Shown here in pieces: positions 18,711 to 27,791 of a stretch of 64,000 nt of DNA. Below the pieces are notes generated by a model, which ran no database searches, had not been told where the DNA came from, and saw only the letters and a program-made list of their open reading frames with translations. The stretch covers positions 4,157,001 through 4,221,000 of the forward strand of contig NZ_CP005083.1 in the NCBI RefSeq assembly GCF_001563265.1. The letters run 5' to 3'. Position numbers and translations under genes: made by a program. The first letter of the stretch is position 1; each line of letters starts with the position of its first letter. The stretch is from Sphingobium sp. TKS (lineage in GTDB: Bacteria; Pseudomonadota; Alphaproteobacteria; Sphingomonadales; Sphingomonadaceae).

Positions 18711-19391
18711 ATGCGACTGACCTGCAAACTGCTGCCTGCGCTCGCCCTGCTGGCCGCTCCGGCCGTGGCGCACGCCAGCGAGGATGAACAGCTCTGGACC
18801 GCCGCCAGCGCGACCGTGAAGCTGAGCGATCATTGGCGCTTTTCGCAAGAGGTCATCGCCCGGTTCAGCGATGATCGCGACGGGCTGTACGAGGTCGAAA
18901 TGAATTCGCTGATCGGCTACAAGGTCAGCAAGAAAGTCACGGTCTGGGCCGGCTATACCCATGACCCGCAATATAATGGCGGCAACTTCACGGTGATGGA
19001 GCATCGCGGGCGCCAGCAGGTGACCTTCGACAATATCGTCAAGATCGGCCCCGGTCAGCTCAGCGCGCGCCTGCGGCTGGAGGAACGCTGGCGCGAGGGG
19101 GTGGACGGCACCGCCTGGCGGCTGCGCCCCTATGTCAAATATGTGCTGCCGTTCAGGGAAGGCGGCAAGACCGCGCTGCTGTTGAGCCATGAAAGCTTCA
19201 TCGATCTCAACACCACCAATTTCCAGCGGGTCGAGGGCGAGGAGCGGATGCGCAACCTGATCGCCATCACCACCCCGATCGCGAAGAATGTGAATGCGGA
19301 GATCGGCTATCTCCACCAGCACGGCTTCCGCCCGCATGCCGATGATCCCAACGACAATGTCGCTTCCTTCTCGTTGAGCTTCTCCTTCTAA
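18711..19391 (+). CDS. DUF2490 family outer-membrane protein
   Basis: A 226-residue exported protein of unknown function. A signal peptide at 1-22 (LLPALALLAAPAVAHA, likely cut after AHA) precedes alternating beta-strand sequence ending in FSLSFSF, an outer-membrane-barrel type C-terminus. SEDEQLWTAASATVKLSDHW and HDPQYNGGNFTVMEHRGRQQ fit the DUF2490 family. The start at 18711 follows GAGAGGAG. The PHO-box-like array upstream suggests control by phosphate limitation. Confidence 0.85.
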   Translation: MRLTCKLLPALALLAAPAVAHASEDEQLWTAASATVKLSDHWRFSQEVIARFSDDRDGLYEVEMNSLIGYKVSKKVTVWAGYTHDPQYNGGNFTVMEHRGRQQVTFDNIVKIGPGQLSARLRLEERWREGVDGTAWRLRPYVKYVLPFREGGKTALLLSHESFIDLNTTNFQRVEGEERMRNLIAITTPIAKNVNAEIGYLHQHGFRPHADDPNDNVASFSLSFSF

Positions 19392-19406
19392 AATTCCTCC
19401 CCATCC

Positions 19407-19436
19407 GTCGACGGGAGAATTGATTCTCCCGTCGAC
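19407..19436. terminator. Perfect long hairpin after the DUF2490 gene
   Basis: GTCGACGGGAGAAT pairs perfectly with ATTCTCCCGTCGAC around a TG centre. There is no strong T-run, so it may be a terminator, an mRNA-stabilising hairpin or a protein site. Confidence 0.65.
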
Positions 19437-19477
19437 CGGCTTGCCCGGCCCGCCCCTGCGGGCCTATACGCCGCGCC

Positions 19478-20602
19478 ATGACCAGCGAACCTTTCCGTTC
19501 CCAACTGGCGGCGTTAGAAAAGCGGGGCCGCCTGCGCCGCCTGATGCCGCGCGCCGGGCGGGACTTTGCCTCCAATGATTATCTCGGCCTCGCCTCCGAC
19601 CCGATCATCGCGCAGGCCGTGGCCGACGCCGTGGCGCGGGGCGTGCCGGTGGGTTCGGGCGGATCGCGGCTGCTGCGCGGCAATGCGCCCGAACATGAAG
19701 GGCTGGAGGCCAAGGCCGCCGATTTCTTCAAGACGCAAGGCGCGCTGTTCATGGCAAACGGCTTCGCCGCCAATCTGGCGCTGTTTTCCACCCTGCCGCA
19801 GCGGGGCGACCTGATCGTCGCGGACGAGCTGATCCATGCCAGCGTCCATGACGGCATCCGCATGTCAAAGGCTGTGGCCGTCTTCGCCCGCCATAATGAT
19901 GTGCAGAGCTTTGCCGACCTGATCGCCGCCTGGCGGCAGGAAGGCGGCAAGGGCCGCGTCTGGATCGCCGTGGAAACGCTCTATTCCATGGATGGGGACA
20001 TGGCGCCGCTCAGCGATCTGGCGGTGCTGGCGGCAAAGCATGAGGCCATGCTGATCCTGGACGAAGCGCATGGCACCGGCGTTTTCGGGCCGTCGGGGCG
20101 GGGTCTGTCGGCGGGTCTGGACGGGCTGCACAATGTCGTGACCTTGCACACCTGTGGCAAGGCGATGGGGGTGGAGGGCGCGCTGATCTGCGGGCCGCGC
20201 CTGCTGATCGACTATCTGATCAACCGGGCGCGCGCCTTCATCTTCTCCACCGCGCCCTCGCCATTGATGGCGGTTGCGGTTTCGGCCGCGCTCGACCGGA
20301 TCGAGCAGGCGAGCGACCTGCGCGACCGTTTGAAGACGCTGCGGGTCGACGCCGGCGAAGCGATTTGCGCGCCGCTCGGCCTGCCCGCGCCGCGCAGCCA
20401 GATCATCCCGGTCATTTTGGGCGAGGATCGCCGGGCCATGGCCGCCGCCGCCGCCTTGCAGCAGGCTGGGTTCGACGTGCGCGGCATCCGCCCGCCGACC
20501 GTGCCGCCGGGGACCAGCCGCCTGCGGATTTCGCTCACCCTGAATGTCGGCCGCGCCGACATTGCTGCGCTGGGCGAGGCGTTGCGCAAGGTAGTGACAT
20601 GA
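19478..20602 (+). CDS. bioF: 8-amino-7-oxononanoate synthase
   Basis: PLP enzyme that condenses pimeloyl thioester with alanine, the first committed step of the biotin ring. The 374 residues show [12 protein letters not shown] near 30, [11 protein letters not shown] (about 63-73), [17 protein letters not shown] (about 190-206) and the cofactor lysine in [11 protein letters not shown] (about 227-237). The C-terminal AIRPPTVP-type motif is present as [15 protein letters not shown]. Its stop overlaps the bioD start (ATGA). The catalytic set favours BioF over other alpha-oxoamine synthases, and so does the neighbour. Confidence 0.94.
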   Translation: MTSEPFRSQLAALEKRGRLRRLMPRAGRDFASNDYLGLASDPIIAQAVADAVARGVPVGSGGSRLLRGNAPEHEGLEAKAADFFKTQGALFMANGFAANLALFSTLPQRGDLIVADELIHASVHDGIRMSKAVAVFARHNDVQSFADLIAAWRQEGGKGRVWIAVETLYSMDGDMAPLSDLAVLAAKHEAMLILDEAHGTGVFGPSGRGLSAGLDGLHNVVTLHTCGKAMGVEGALICGPRLLIDYLINRARAFIFSTAPSPLMAVAVSAALDRIEQASDLRDRLKTLRVDAGEAICAPLGLPAPRSQIIPVILGEDRRAMAAAAALQQAGFDVRGIRPPTVPPGTSRLRISLTLNVGRADIAALGEALRKVVT

Positions 20603-21213
20603 GCGTCTTCATCGTCACCGGCACGGATACCGACATCGGCAAGACCGTCTTCGCGGCGGGCCTAGCCGGGGCGCTGGGCGCTTATTATTGGAAGCCGGTC
20701 CAGGCGGGCATCGACCCCCAAGGCGACAAGGAGCGGGTCGCCGCGCTTTCCGGCCTGCCCGCGTCGCGCATCCTGCCTGAAGCCTATCGCCTGACCACAC
20801 CCGCCTCCCCCCACCTGGCGGCGCGGATCGACGGGGTGGAGATCGGCCTCGACCGGCTGGCCTTGCCGCAAGTGGACGGTCCGCTGGTGGTGGAGGGCGC
20901 GGGCGGACTGATGGTGCCGGTCAGCGAGACGCTGTTGATGATCGACCTGTTCGCTCATTGGCGCGCGCCGGTCATCCTCTGTGCGCGGACAGGGCTGGGC
21001 ACGATCAACCATAGCTTGCTTAGCATCGAGGCGTTGCGGGCGCGGGGCATTTCGATAGCGGGGATCGCCTTCATCGGTGAGCCGAATGAAGAGAATGAGC
21101 GGATCATTCCGGAACTGGGGAGGGTATCCAGCCTGGGACGGTTGCCATATCTCGATCCGCTGGATGCTGCGACGCTGAAAACGGCTTTTGCGGCATCCGT
21201 CACCTTGCCTTAA
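20599..21213 (+). CDS. bioD: Dethiobiotin synthetase
   Basis: ATP-dependent carboxylation and ring closure of 7,8-diaminopelargonate. The 204 residues start [20 protein letters not shown], a P-loop motif with the family GTDTx[13 protein letters not shown] (about 29-37), [11 protein letters not shown] and [12 protein letters not shown] (about 97-108) are also typical. The gene is translationally coupled to bioF by a 4-bp overlap. Confidence 0.95.
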   Translation: MSVFIVTGTDTDIGKTVFAAGLAGALGAYYWKPVQAGIDPQGDKERVAALSGLPASRILPEAYRLTTPASPHLAARIDGVEIGLDRLALPQVDGPLVVEGAGGLMVPVSETLLMIDLFAHWRAPVILCARTGLGTINHSLLSIEALRARGISIAGIAFIGEPNEENERIIPELGRVSSLGRLPYLDPLDAATLKTAFAASVTLP

Positions 21214-21284
21214 GGCGCCTCATCCTCTTGCCTTTGCAGCGGCATGATATCCTCTGAGGGAAACAGCCTCCCAAACCCGCAAGC

Positions 21285-21301
21285 GTCGAAGATTTTTCGA
21301 C
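21285..21301. promoter_or_regulatory. Inverted repeat upstream of the M13 peptidase gene
   Basis: GTCGAA-gattt-TTCGAC lies 95 bp before the peptidase start. It could be an operator or a weak terminator of bioD. It is a single short dyad, so support is limited. Confidence 0.3.
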
Positions 21302-21395
21302 AAACGACATGGACATCCCCGTCTTCGAACGCTCAACTCCCGGCCATCATGGGTGCGTCCACGCGCCCTGACCAGATGAAGCAAGGGAAGCTTTG

Positions 21396-23441
21396 ATGAA
21401 ATATCTCCTCCTCGGCGCGGCGGCAGTTGCGCTGGTTGCAGGCGCGTCCGTCGCCCAAACCGATCCGGCAAAGTCCGATCCGGTAAAGTCCGATCCGGCA
21501 ATGAAACCCACTTATGGCAGCTATGGCTTCGACAGCGCTGGCATGGACAAGTCGGTGAAGCCCGGCGACGATTTCTACGATCATGCCAACGGCACCTGGA
21601 CGAAGAACACGCCGATCCCCGCCGACAAGTCCAATTATGGCGCCTTTAACACGCTGGACGACCTGTCCCGCGAGCGGACCAAGGGCATTCTCGACGCGGC
21701 GCAGAACGACCCGAACAGCAAGATCGGAGCCGCCTATGCCAGCTATCTTGACGCCGCCACGGTCGAAGCCAGGGGGCTGAACCCCGCCAAGTCCTGGATC
21801 ACGAAGATCAAGGCGGTGAAGGACAAGGCATCCTATGCAAAGCTGACCGCCGAAGCCGCGCGCGCAGGGATTGACGGCCCCTTCGGCTTCTACGTCAATC
21901 AGGACGACAAGGACCCGGAAACCTACATCCTTGTCCTGCACCAGTCAGGCCTCGGCCTGCCCGACCGCGATTTCTATCTGGAGCCCGATGCGAAGATGGC
22001 GGCGATCCGCACCGCCTATGTCGCGCATCTGGAAAAGATGCTGACGCTCGCTGGTGAAGCGGACGCCAAGGCCCGCGCCGCCGCGCTGATGGCCTTCGAG
22101 ACGGAGGTCGCCAGGGTCCACTGGACCCAGGTCGACAGCCGCGACGCCGACAAGACCTATAACAAGATGACGCTGGCGGAATTGCAGAAGGCCGCGCCGG
22201 GCTTTGATTTCACCGCCTATTTCGCCGCCAACAAGCTCCATCCCAAGGATGTTCTGGTGTCGCAACCAAGCGCCGTCACTGGGGAGGCTACGTTGATCGC
22301 CAAGACGCCCGTCGGCGTGCTGAAGGACGCGCTGCTGCTGCGCACGCTGCACAGCTTTGCCGACCAACTGCCGGACGCGGTCGCCAATGAGAATTTCGCT
22401 TTCTACGGCACCGCCCTGTCAGGCACGCCGGAACGTGAGGCCCGCTGGAAACGCGCCGTGGATTTCCTGAAGGGTTCTATGGGCGAGGAAGTCGGCAAAG
22501 CCTATGTCGCCAAATATTTCCCGCCCGAAACCAAGGCGGCGATGGATCAGCTCGTCAAGAATGTGATCGCCGCCATGGGCCGCCGCATCGATGGCCTCAC
22601 ATGGATGAGCGACGCCGCCAAGGCCCGCGCCCATAAGAAGCTGGCCGCCTTCACGCCGAAGATCGGCTATCCCGACAAATGGCGCGACTATACGGGCCTG
22701 ACCGTCAAACGCGACGACCTGTTCGGCAATGCCCTGCGGTCGAACCAGTTTGAGTTCGACTATCAGATGGGCAAGCTCGGCAAGCCGATCTATCGCTGGG
22801 AATGGGGCATGACGCCGATGGAGATCAACGCCTATGCCAATTTCGGCATGGTGGAGATCGTGTTCCCCGCCGCCATATTGCAGCCGCCCTTTTTCGATCC
22901 CCATGCCGATCCGGCGGTCAATTATGGCGGCATCGGCGCGGTGATCGGCCATGAACTCAGCCATCATTTCGACGATCAGGGCGCGAAATATGACGAGACG
23001 GGCAAGCTCAACCAATGGTGGAGCGACCAGGACGTCGCCAATTTCAAGGCGCTGACCGACAAGCTGGTCAAGCAATATGACGCCTATGAACCCTTCCCCG
23101 GCGCGCATGTGAAGGGCGCCTTCACCCTGGGCGAGAATATCGGTGACCTCGCCGGAGTCGCCGTGGCGCTCGACGCCTATCACGCCTCGCTGGGCGGCAA
23201 GCCCGCGCCGGTGATCGACGGCACGACCGGCGACCAGCGCTTCTTCCTGGGTTGGGCGCAGGTGTGGCGGCGCAATTATCGCGAGCCCAATTTGCGCCAG
23301 CGCCTCGTCACCGATCCGCATTCGCCATCGCAATATCGCGCCGACACGGTGCGCAATTTCGACCAATGGTATTCGGCCTTCAAGCCGGAAGCGGGCGGCA
23401 AGATATTTCTTGCGCCGCAAGATCGGGTGAAGATCTGGTGA
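21396..23441 (+). CDS. M13 family zinc metallopeptidase (neprilysin-like), exported
   Basis: The 681 residues have a signal peptide (LLLGAAAVALVAGASVA, cut near 21), then a short TDPAKSDPVKSDPA repeat. The large helical M13_N domain comes next, then the catalytic domain. Zinc motif H519-E-L-S-H523 plus E580 in GENIGDLAG supply the three zinc ligands. NAYANFGM precedes them as the substrate-binding NAY motif. The C-terminal KPxxxMxxxxxxxVW end of many relatives appears as DRVKIW. It cuts peptides in the periplasm or outside; substrates are unknown. ATG at 21396 preferred over an in-frame TTG just before. Confidence 0.94.
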   Translation: MKYLLLGAAAVALVAGASVAQTDPAKSDPVKSDPAMKPTYGSYGFDSAGMDKSVKPGDDFYDHANGTWTKNTPIPADKSNYGAFNTLDDLSRERTKGILDAAQNDPNSKIGAAYASYLDAATVEARGLNPAKSWITKIKAVKDKASYAKLTAEAARAGIDGPFGFYVNQDDKDPETYILVLHQSGLGLPDRDFYLEPDAKMAAIRTAYVAHLEKMLTLAGEADAKARAAALMAFETEVARVHWTQVDSRDADKTYNKMTLAELQKAAPGFDFTAYFAANKLHPKDVLVSQPSAVTGEATLIAKTPVGVLKDALLLRTLHSFADQLPDAVANENFAFYGTALSGTPEREARWKRAVDFLKGSMGEEVGKAYVAKYFPPETKAAMDQLVKNVIAAMGRRIDGLTWMSDAAKARAHKKLAAFTPKIGYPDKWRDYTGLTVKRDDLFGNALRSNQFEFDYQMGKLGKPIYRWEWGMTPMEINAYANFGMVEIVFPAAILQPPFFDPHADPAVNYGGIGAVIGHELSHHFDDQGAKYDETGKLNQWWSDQDVANFKALTDKLVKQYDAYEPFPGAHVKGAFTLGENIGDLAGVAVALDAYHASLGGKPAPVIDGTTGDQRFFLGWAQVWRRNYREPNLRQRLVTDPHSPSQYRADTVRNFDQWYSAFKPEAGGKIFLAPQDRVKIW

Positions 23442-23448
23442 GAATCAG

Positions 23449-23481
23449 AAGGAGCCGGACGAGAGAATCCGGCTCCTTTTT
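23449..23481 (+). terminator. Rho-independent terminator after the M13 peptidase gene
   Basis: AAGGAGCCGGA pairs with TCCGGCTCCTT, followed by a run of T. It begins 7 bases after the stop codon. A textbook intrinsic terminator. Confidence 0.92.
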
Positions 23482-23657
23482 CATTCCGGAAAAGCAATGA
23501 ATTTTCGCGACGGCGAAACGTTTGAGTCATGCGATTAACTGCATTTTATCTGTTGACCGTCTCTTAAATGCAACATTTGGTCGGATGGCTCTTTTCTCCT
23601 GACAACCTCTTCCACAGCTTGGCGTTCAAACCATAGGTAAAGTTGAGGAGAAGCAAT

Positions 23658-24068
23658 TTGTCGGGTTTGAATAATATCTTTCTGAAGGCCGGTATGGCGT
23701 CGATCGCGCTGGCCGCTGCCGCTCCGGTTCTGGCTCAGGGTGCCGCTGCCCCCGCCGCGCCCGCCCAGTCGGCGCCTGCCGCTCCAGCGGCTGGTGCCAG
23801 TAATTTCTCGGACGCCGATATCAAGCAGTTCGCCGCCGCCGCCGTCGAGGTGACGAAGATCCAGCAGGACAGCTCGATCGCCGCCGCCGACAAGCAGCCC
23901 AAAATGCTGGCGGCGCTCCAGGCGTCGGGCATCCCGCCGGAAAAATTCAACCAGATCGGCCAGGCCGCTGCCGCTGATCCGGCGCTCCAGCAGAAGATTC
24001 AGGCTGCCGCTCCAACGTCCTCGGCTGCGGACGCGAGCGCTGCTCCGGCTACCCCGCCCGCTCAATAA
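23658..24068 (+). CDS. DUF4168 family exported protein
   Basis: A 136-residue secreted protein of unknown function. The start is a TTG at 23658 with GAGGAG seven bases upstream; no ATG gives a full signal peptide. Signal sequence ALAAAAPVLAQG is cut near residue 26, then an Ala/Pro-rich linker. The DUF4168-like core is FSDADIKQFAAAAVEVTKIQ to IPPEKFNQIGQAAAADPALQ (about 45-115). The C-terminus is Ala/Pro-rich again. Confidence 0.82.
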   Translation: MSGLNNIFLKAGMASIALAAAAPVLAQGAAAPAAPAQSAPAAPAAGASNFSDADIKQFAAAAVEVTKIQQDSSIAAADKQPKMLAALQASGIPPEKFNQIGQAAAADPALQQKIQAAAPTSSAADASAAPATPPAQ

Positions 24069-24112
24069 GCGCGGCATTGCACAGAGGGAGGTCATCGGCC
24101 TAAGCAACGGCC

Positions 24113-25402
24113 ATGACCTCTCCTGTCTGGCACCCCTTTTTCCAGCACGGCCTGAACGAGCCGATCCCCCATGTCGACCGGGCGGAGGGGGCTTTGCTGC
24201 ATCTGGCCGACGGCGGCACGCTGATCGACGGCATCTCAAGCTGGTGGGTGACGACCCACGGCCATTGCCATCCCCGGATCTCGGCGGCCATTGCCGAACA
24301 GGCGGGGAAGCTCGATCAGCTCATCTTCGCTGGCTACACCCATGAACCGGCGGAAGAGGTTGCGCGCGGACTGGTCGATCTCGCGCCCCGCGCGGCGGAT
24401 CGCGATCCGCTGGCCCATGTTTTCTTCTCCGACAGCGGCTCCACGGCGGTCGAAGTCGCGCTCAAAATGGCGCTCGGCTATTGGCACAATCTGGCGCTGG
24501 ATGGCCTCTCCGAACCGCGCCACCGCATCCTCGTGCTCCAGCACAGCTATCATGGCGATACTATCGGCACCATGTCGGTGGGCGAGCGCGGCGTCTACAA
24601 CGCCGCCTGGTCGCCACTGCTGTTCGATGTGGAGACCATCCCCTTTCCCGCCCCCGGCGCGGAACAGGCGACCCTCGACGCGCTTGAAGCCGCCTGCGCG
24701 CAAAAGCCCGCCGCCTTCATTGTCGAGCCGCTGATCCTGGGCGCGGGAGGAATGCTGATCTACCCCGCCTCTGTCCTGCGCGAGATGGCGGCGATCTGCG
24801 CCCGTCACGACGTCCTCTTCATCGCGGACGAGGTGATGACCGGCTGGGGCCGCACTGGAACCCTCTTCGCCTGCGAGCAGGCGGGCGTGGTGCCGGACAT
24901 CATGGCCGTGGCGAAGGGCATTACCGGCGGCACGATTCCCCTCGCCGTGACCCTCGCGACATCGCGCATCTTCGAAGCGCACAAGTCGACGGACCGCGCC
25001 CGGCTTTTCTACCATTCGAGCAGCTACACCGCCAACGCCATCGCTTGCGCCGCCGCCGCCGCCAACCTCGCCATCTGGCGCGAGGAGGATGTGCTTGGCC
25101 GTATCGCTGCTCTGGCCCAGGGCATGGCGGAGCGACTCGAAAAATTGGCAGGCCATCCCGCCTTCGCCAACTCGCGCCGGATCGGCGCCATCGCCGCGAT
25201 CGACCTGATCGCGCCTGACGCCGGCTATCTTTCCGACCTCGCGCCGCGCCTGCGTGCCTTTGCGCATGAAAACGGCCTCTTGCTGCGGCCGCTCGGGAAC
25301 ACCATCTATCTCATGCCGCCCTATTGCCTTGACGCGGATCAGCTCGATCACGTCTTTGCGGTCCTTCAAAAAGCCGGTGATGCGTTCGGCGTTTCAGCCT
25401 GA
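24113..25402 (+). CDS. bioA: Adenosylmethionine-8-amino-7-oxononanoate aminotransferase
   Basis: Transfers an amino group from S-adenosylmethionine to KAPA, between the BioF and BioD steps. The 429 residues start [24 protein letters not shown] (about 43-55), the [13 protein letters not shown] cofactor-binding turn (about 107-119), [19 protein letters not shown] and the PLP lysine in AVAKGITGG (about 265-273) all fit BioA. It is separated from bioF-bioD by the peptidase and DUF4168 genes, so it is probably transcribed on its own. bioB and bioC are not in the window. Confidence 0.94.
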   Translation: MTSPVWHPFFQHGLNEPIPHVDRAEGALLHLADGGTLIDGISSWWVTTHGHCHPRISAAIAEQAGKLDQLIFAGYTHEPAEEVARGLVDLAPRAADRDPLAHVFFSDSGSTAVEVALKMALGYWHNLALDGLSEPRHRILVLQHSYHGDTIGTMSVGERGVYNAAWSPLLFDVETIPFPAPGAEQATLDALEAACAQKPAAFIVEPLILGAGGMLIYPASVLREMAAICARHDVLFIADEVMTGWGRTGTLFACEQAGVVPDIMAVAKGITGGTIPLAVTLATSRIFEAHKSTDRARLFYHSSSYTANAIACAAAAANLAIWREEDVLGRIAALAQGMAERLEKLAGHPAFANSRRIGAIAAIDLIAPDAGYLSDLAPRLRAFAHENGLLLRPLGNTIYLMPPYCLDADQLDHVFAVLQKAGDAFGVSA

Positions 25403-25461
25403 CTTTCTTTTTCAGCATTTTGGCGCTATGGCGGCGCGATTTTTCGGTTTCCCAGGATATT

Positions 25462-25680
25462 ATGGCAAAAGAAGAACTGCTTGAAATGCGCGGACAGGTT
25501 GTGGAGCTTCTCCCCAACGCCATGTTTCGCGTACGGCTTGAAAATGATCACGAGATCCTCGGCCACACTGCCGGCAAGATGCGCAAGAACCGCATCCGCG
25601 TGCTGGTGGGCGACGAAGTCCTGGTCGAACTGACTCCCTACGACCTGACCAAGGGTCGGATCACTTACCGCTTCAAATAA
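25462..25680 (+). CDS. infA: Translation initiation factor IF-1
   Basis: A 72-residue S1/OB-fold protein that binds the ribosomal A site during initiation. [20 protein letters not shown] and [21 protein letters not shown] sequence (here [20 protein letters not shown]) are near-universal. The start at 25462 is the canonical MAKEE. RBS AGGA lies upstream. It is followed at 12 bp by maf. Confidence 0.97.
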   Translation: MAKEELLEMRGQVVELLPNAMFRVRLENDHEILGHTAGKMRKNRIRVLVGDEVLVELTPYDLTKGRITYRFK

Positions 25681-25692
25681 GCCGCTGTTCTG

Positions 25693-26265
25693 ATGCGGCT
25701 CATTCTTGCTTCGGCTTCTCCCAGACGGCGTGACCTTCTGGGCCAGATCGGCGTGTCTCCCGACGCGGTGGACCCCGCCGACCTTGACGAAACACCCGTG
25801 AAAGGCGAACTCCCCTCTGCCTATGCCGCCCGCGTCGCCGCAGACAAGGGCGCCTTGGTCGCTGCACGCCATCCCGGCGCGCTGGTCCTTTCAGGCGATA
25901 CGGTGGTTGCCGCAGGCCGCCGCATCCTGCCCAAGACAGAGAGCGAAGCGGAAGCACGGGAGTGCCTCCGCATCCTCTCCGGCCGCCGTCATCGCGTGCT
26001 GAGCGCGGTCACCCTCATCGACGCGGAGGGCAGGGCGCGCCATCGCCTCTCGACCAATATCGTCACTTTCAAACGCCTCGATCGCGCCGAGATCGACGCC
26101 TATATCGCCAGCCAGGAATGGCACGGCAAGGCGGGGGGCTATGCGATCCAGGGTCGCGCCGCCGGCCTTATCCGCGCCATCCAGGGCAGCCATAGCGCGA
26201 TCATGGGCCTGCCCCTTTACGAAACCCGCGCGCTGCTCAAGGCAGCGGGCTATCCACTGGACTGA
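25693..26265 (+). CDS. maf: Maf-like nucleotide pyrophosphatase
   Basis: Hydrolyses non-canonical or excess nucleoside triphosphates; some homologues inhibit septum formation. The 190 residues have LILASASPRRRDLL at the start, the catalytic-site motif SGDTVV near 62, and GGYAIQGRAAGLI near 144. The pattern fits the dTTP/UTP-type subfamily, but substrate choice is not settled by sequence alone. It is in a tight cluster with infA and the RNase gene. Confidence 0.92.
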   Translation: MRLILASASPRRRDLLGQIGVSPDAVDPADLDETPVKGELPSAYAARVAADKGALVAARHPGALVLSGDTVVAAGRRILPKTESEAEARECLRILSGRRHRVLSAVTLIDAEGRARHRLSTNIVTFKRLDRAEIDAYIASQEWHGKAGGYAIQGRAAGLIRAIQGSHSAIMGLPLYETRALLKAAGYPLD

Positions 26266-26270
26266 CCGAC

Positions 26271-27260
26271 ATGGCCGAATGGCTCTATGAAGAAGGCATT
26301 GGCGAGGCCCGCGCCGCGCTGATCGAAAAGGGCCGGCTGGTCGAAGCGCAGATCGAACGCGAGGGTGACGCCGCCCGCGCCGGCTCGGTGATGCAGGGCA
26401 AGCTGATCCGCACCGTCATCCCGAAGAAACGGGGCATCGCTCGCCTGATCTCCGGCGAGGAAGTGCTGGTCGAACCCATCCCGCCGAAAATCGCGGAGGG
26501 CGCCACCGTCCTGCTCGAAATCCTGCGCGAAGCCATACCGGAAGAGGGCCGCGCCAAGCTCGCCAAGGCGCGCATCGCCCAGCCCGGCTCCAAGGCTCAT
26601 CCCGCCCCCAGCCTGCTCCAGCGCCTGCGCGCCACCGGCATTCCGGTCGTGCCCTGCCCGGCGCATGAGGAAGACCGCTTCGAAGCCCATGGCTGGAGCG
26701 AACTGATGGAAGAGGCGATCTCCGGCGATATCGGAACGGAGGAAGCGGCGCTGCGCATCTTCCCCACGCCCGCCATGATCCTGATCGACGTCGACGGCTC
26801 GATGCCACCCGCCAAGCTGGGCCCCAAGGGCGCGAAACTGGCGGCGCAGGCGATCCGTCGCATGGGCCTGACCGGCTCGATCGGCATCGATCTGCCGACG
26901 ATGAACAACAAGGACGAGCGCGCCGTCGCTTCGGCGCAGATCGACAAATATCTGCCGCTTCCCTTTGAGCGCACGGCGGTCAACGGCTTCGGTTTCGTCC
27001 AGATCATCCGCCGCCGCGAGCGCATGAACCTGATGGAACTGCTCCGCGCCGATCCCGTTGAGACGGCGGCGCTGGCGCTGCTGCGCCGTGCCGAACGCCA
27101 CGGCAATGGCGGCGCGGCGACGATCACCGCTGCCCCTGCGATCATCGACCGATTGCACAAGGCGACCGACTGGATCGAAACGCTCGCCCGCCGCCGTGGC
27201 GGCGCGATCAGCTTGAAGGCGGACGCAACCCTCGCCATATCGGCTGGCCATGTCGCATAA
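26271..27260 (+). CDS. Short RNase E/G family protein
   Basis: A 329-residue relative of RNase E/G. The core AMILIDVDGSMPPAKLG (near 169) and GSIGIDLPTMNNKDER (near 204) correspond to the two metal-binding aspartate blocks of the RNase E catalytic site. The protein lacks the long C-terminal scaffold, and the S1 domain is not evident. It is much shorter than RNase E and RNase G. Such short forms are commonly found between maf and yacG in alphaproteobacteria. Endonuclease activity is likely but not shown. Its end overlaps yacG by 11 bp. Confidence 0.85.
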   Translation: MAEWLYEEGIGEARAALIEKGRLVEAQIEREGDAARAGSVMQGKLIRTVIPKKRGIARLISGEEVLVEPIPPKIAEGATVLLEILREAIPEEGRAKLAKARIAQPGSKAHPAPSLLQRLRATGIPVVPCPAHEEDRFEAHGWSELMEEAISGDIGTEEAALRIFPTPAMILIDVDGSMPPAKLGPKGAKLAAQAIRRMGLTGSIGIDLPTMNNKDERAVASAQIDKYLPLPFERTAVNGFGFVQIIRRRERMNLMELLRADPVETAALALLRRAERHGNGGAATITAAPAIIDRLHKATDWIETLARRRGGAISLKADATLAISAGHVA

Positions 27261-27444
27261 ATCCTCTTCCTGCCCGGTCTGCGGCCAGCCCTCGCATCCC
27301 GAAACCCGCCCTTTCTGCGGAAAAGCCTGCCGCGACCGCGACCTGTTGCAATGGCTGGGCGAGGGCTATCGCGTCCCCGGCTCACCCGCTTCGGACGAGA
27401 TGAAAAAAAGTGACGATGATGGGCTAGACAGCACCCCGAACTGA
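27250..27444 (+). CDS. yacG: DNA gyrase inhibitor YacG
   Basis: A 64-residue zinc protein. The zinc-binding cysteines appear as CPVCGQP and FCGKACRDRDLLQWLGEGY, the family pattern C-x2-C...C-x3-C. E. coli YacG binds and inhibits GyrB. It overlaps the RNase gene by 11 bp. Confidence 0.93.
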   Translation: MSHKSSSCPVCGQPSHPETRPFCGKACRDRDLLQWLGEGYRVPGSPASDEMKKSDDDGLDSTPN

Positions 27445-27495
27445 TGCCTATAGGCACGCCTCACGAAACGGCCCGCGGTTCTCGCCGGGATCCGT

Positions 27496-27571
27496 GCCCG
27501 GGTAGCTCAGTTGGTAGAGCATGCGACTGAAAATCGCAGTGTCGGCGGTTCGACTCCGTCCCCGGGCACCA
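27496..27571 (+). tRNA. tRNA-Phe (GAA)
   Basis: A 76-nt cloverleaf. The acceptor stem GCCCGGG pairs with CCCGGGC, the D-loop carries AGCTCAGTTGGTAGAGC, and the anticodon loop CTGAAAA has GAA at 27529-27531. The T-arm has GGTTCGACTCC, and CCA is encoded. It is followed by a tyrosine recombinase gene, so its 3' end is a likely attachment site. Confidence 0.97.
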
Positions 27572-27633
27572 TTATTTCCCAGTAAAAACAGTAACTTACC
27601 GCAAGTCTCGCTCTTTGATTGGGCTGGGGCTAA

Positions 27634-27750
27634 GCTAGCACAGTGCTAGCACGCGGCTTTTCAACGCTTCAGCAATATCAAGAAGTTAACTTTCTGCGGC
27701 TTATGCCGGAAGGGGCTGATCTAGCACATTTCAAGCACAGCCAGCACAGT
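27634..27750. repeat. Cluster of AGCAC repeats upstream of the integrase
   Basis: GCTAGCA-CAG-TGCTAGC (27634-27650) is a 7-bp inverted repeat. TAGCAC occurs at 27636, 27647 and 27722, with related AAGCACAG and CAGCACAG near 27733 and 27742. Iterated short motifs next to an integrase and a tRNA are typical of arm-type recombinase sites. The role is inferred. Confidence 0.4.
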
Positions 27751-27791
27751 CCGCAAACCGGCCTGCGCTATGATTTTGGGGCACGTTACGC

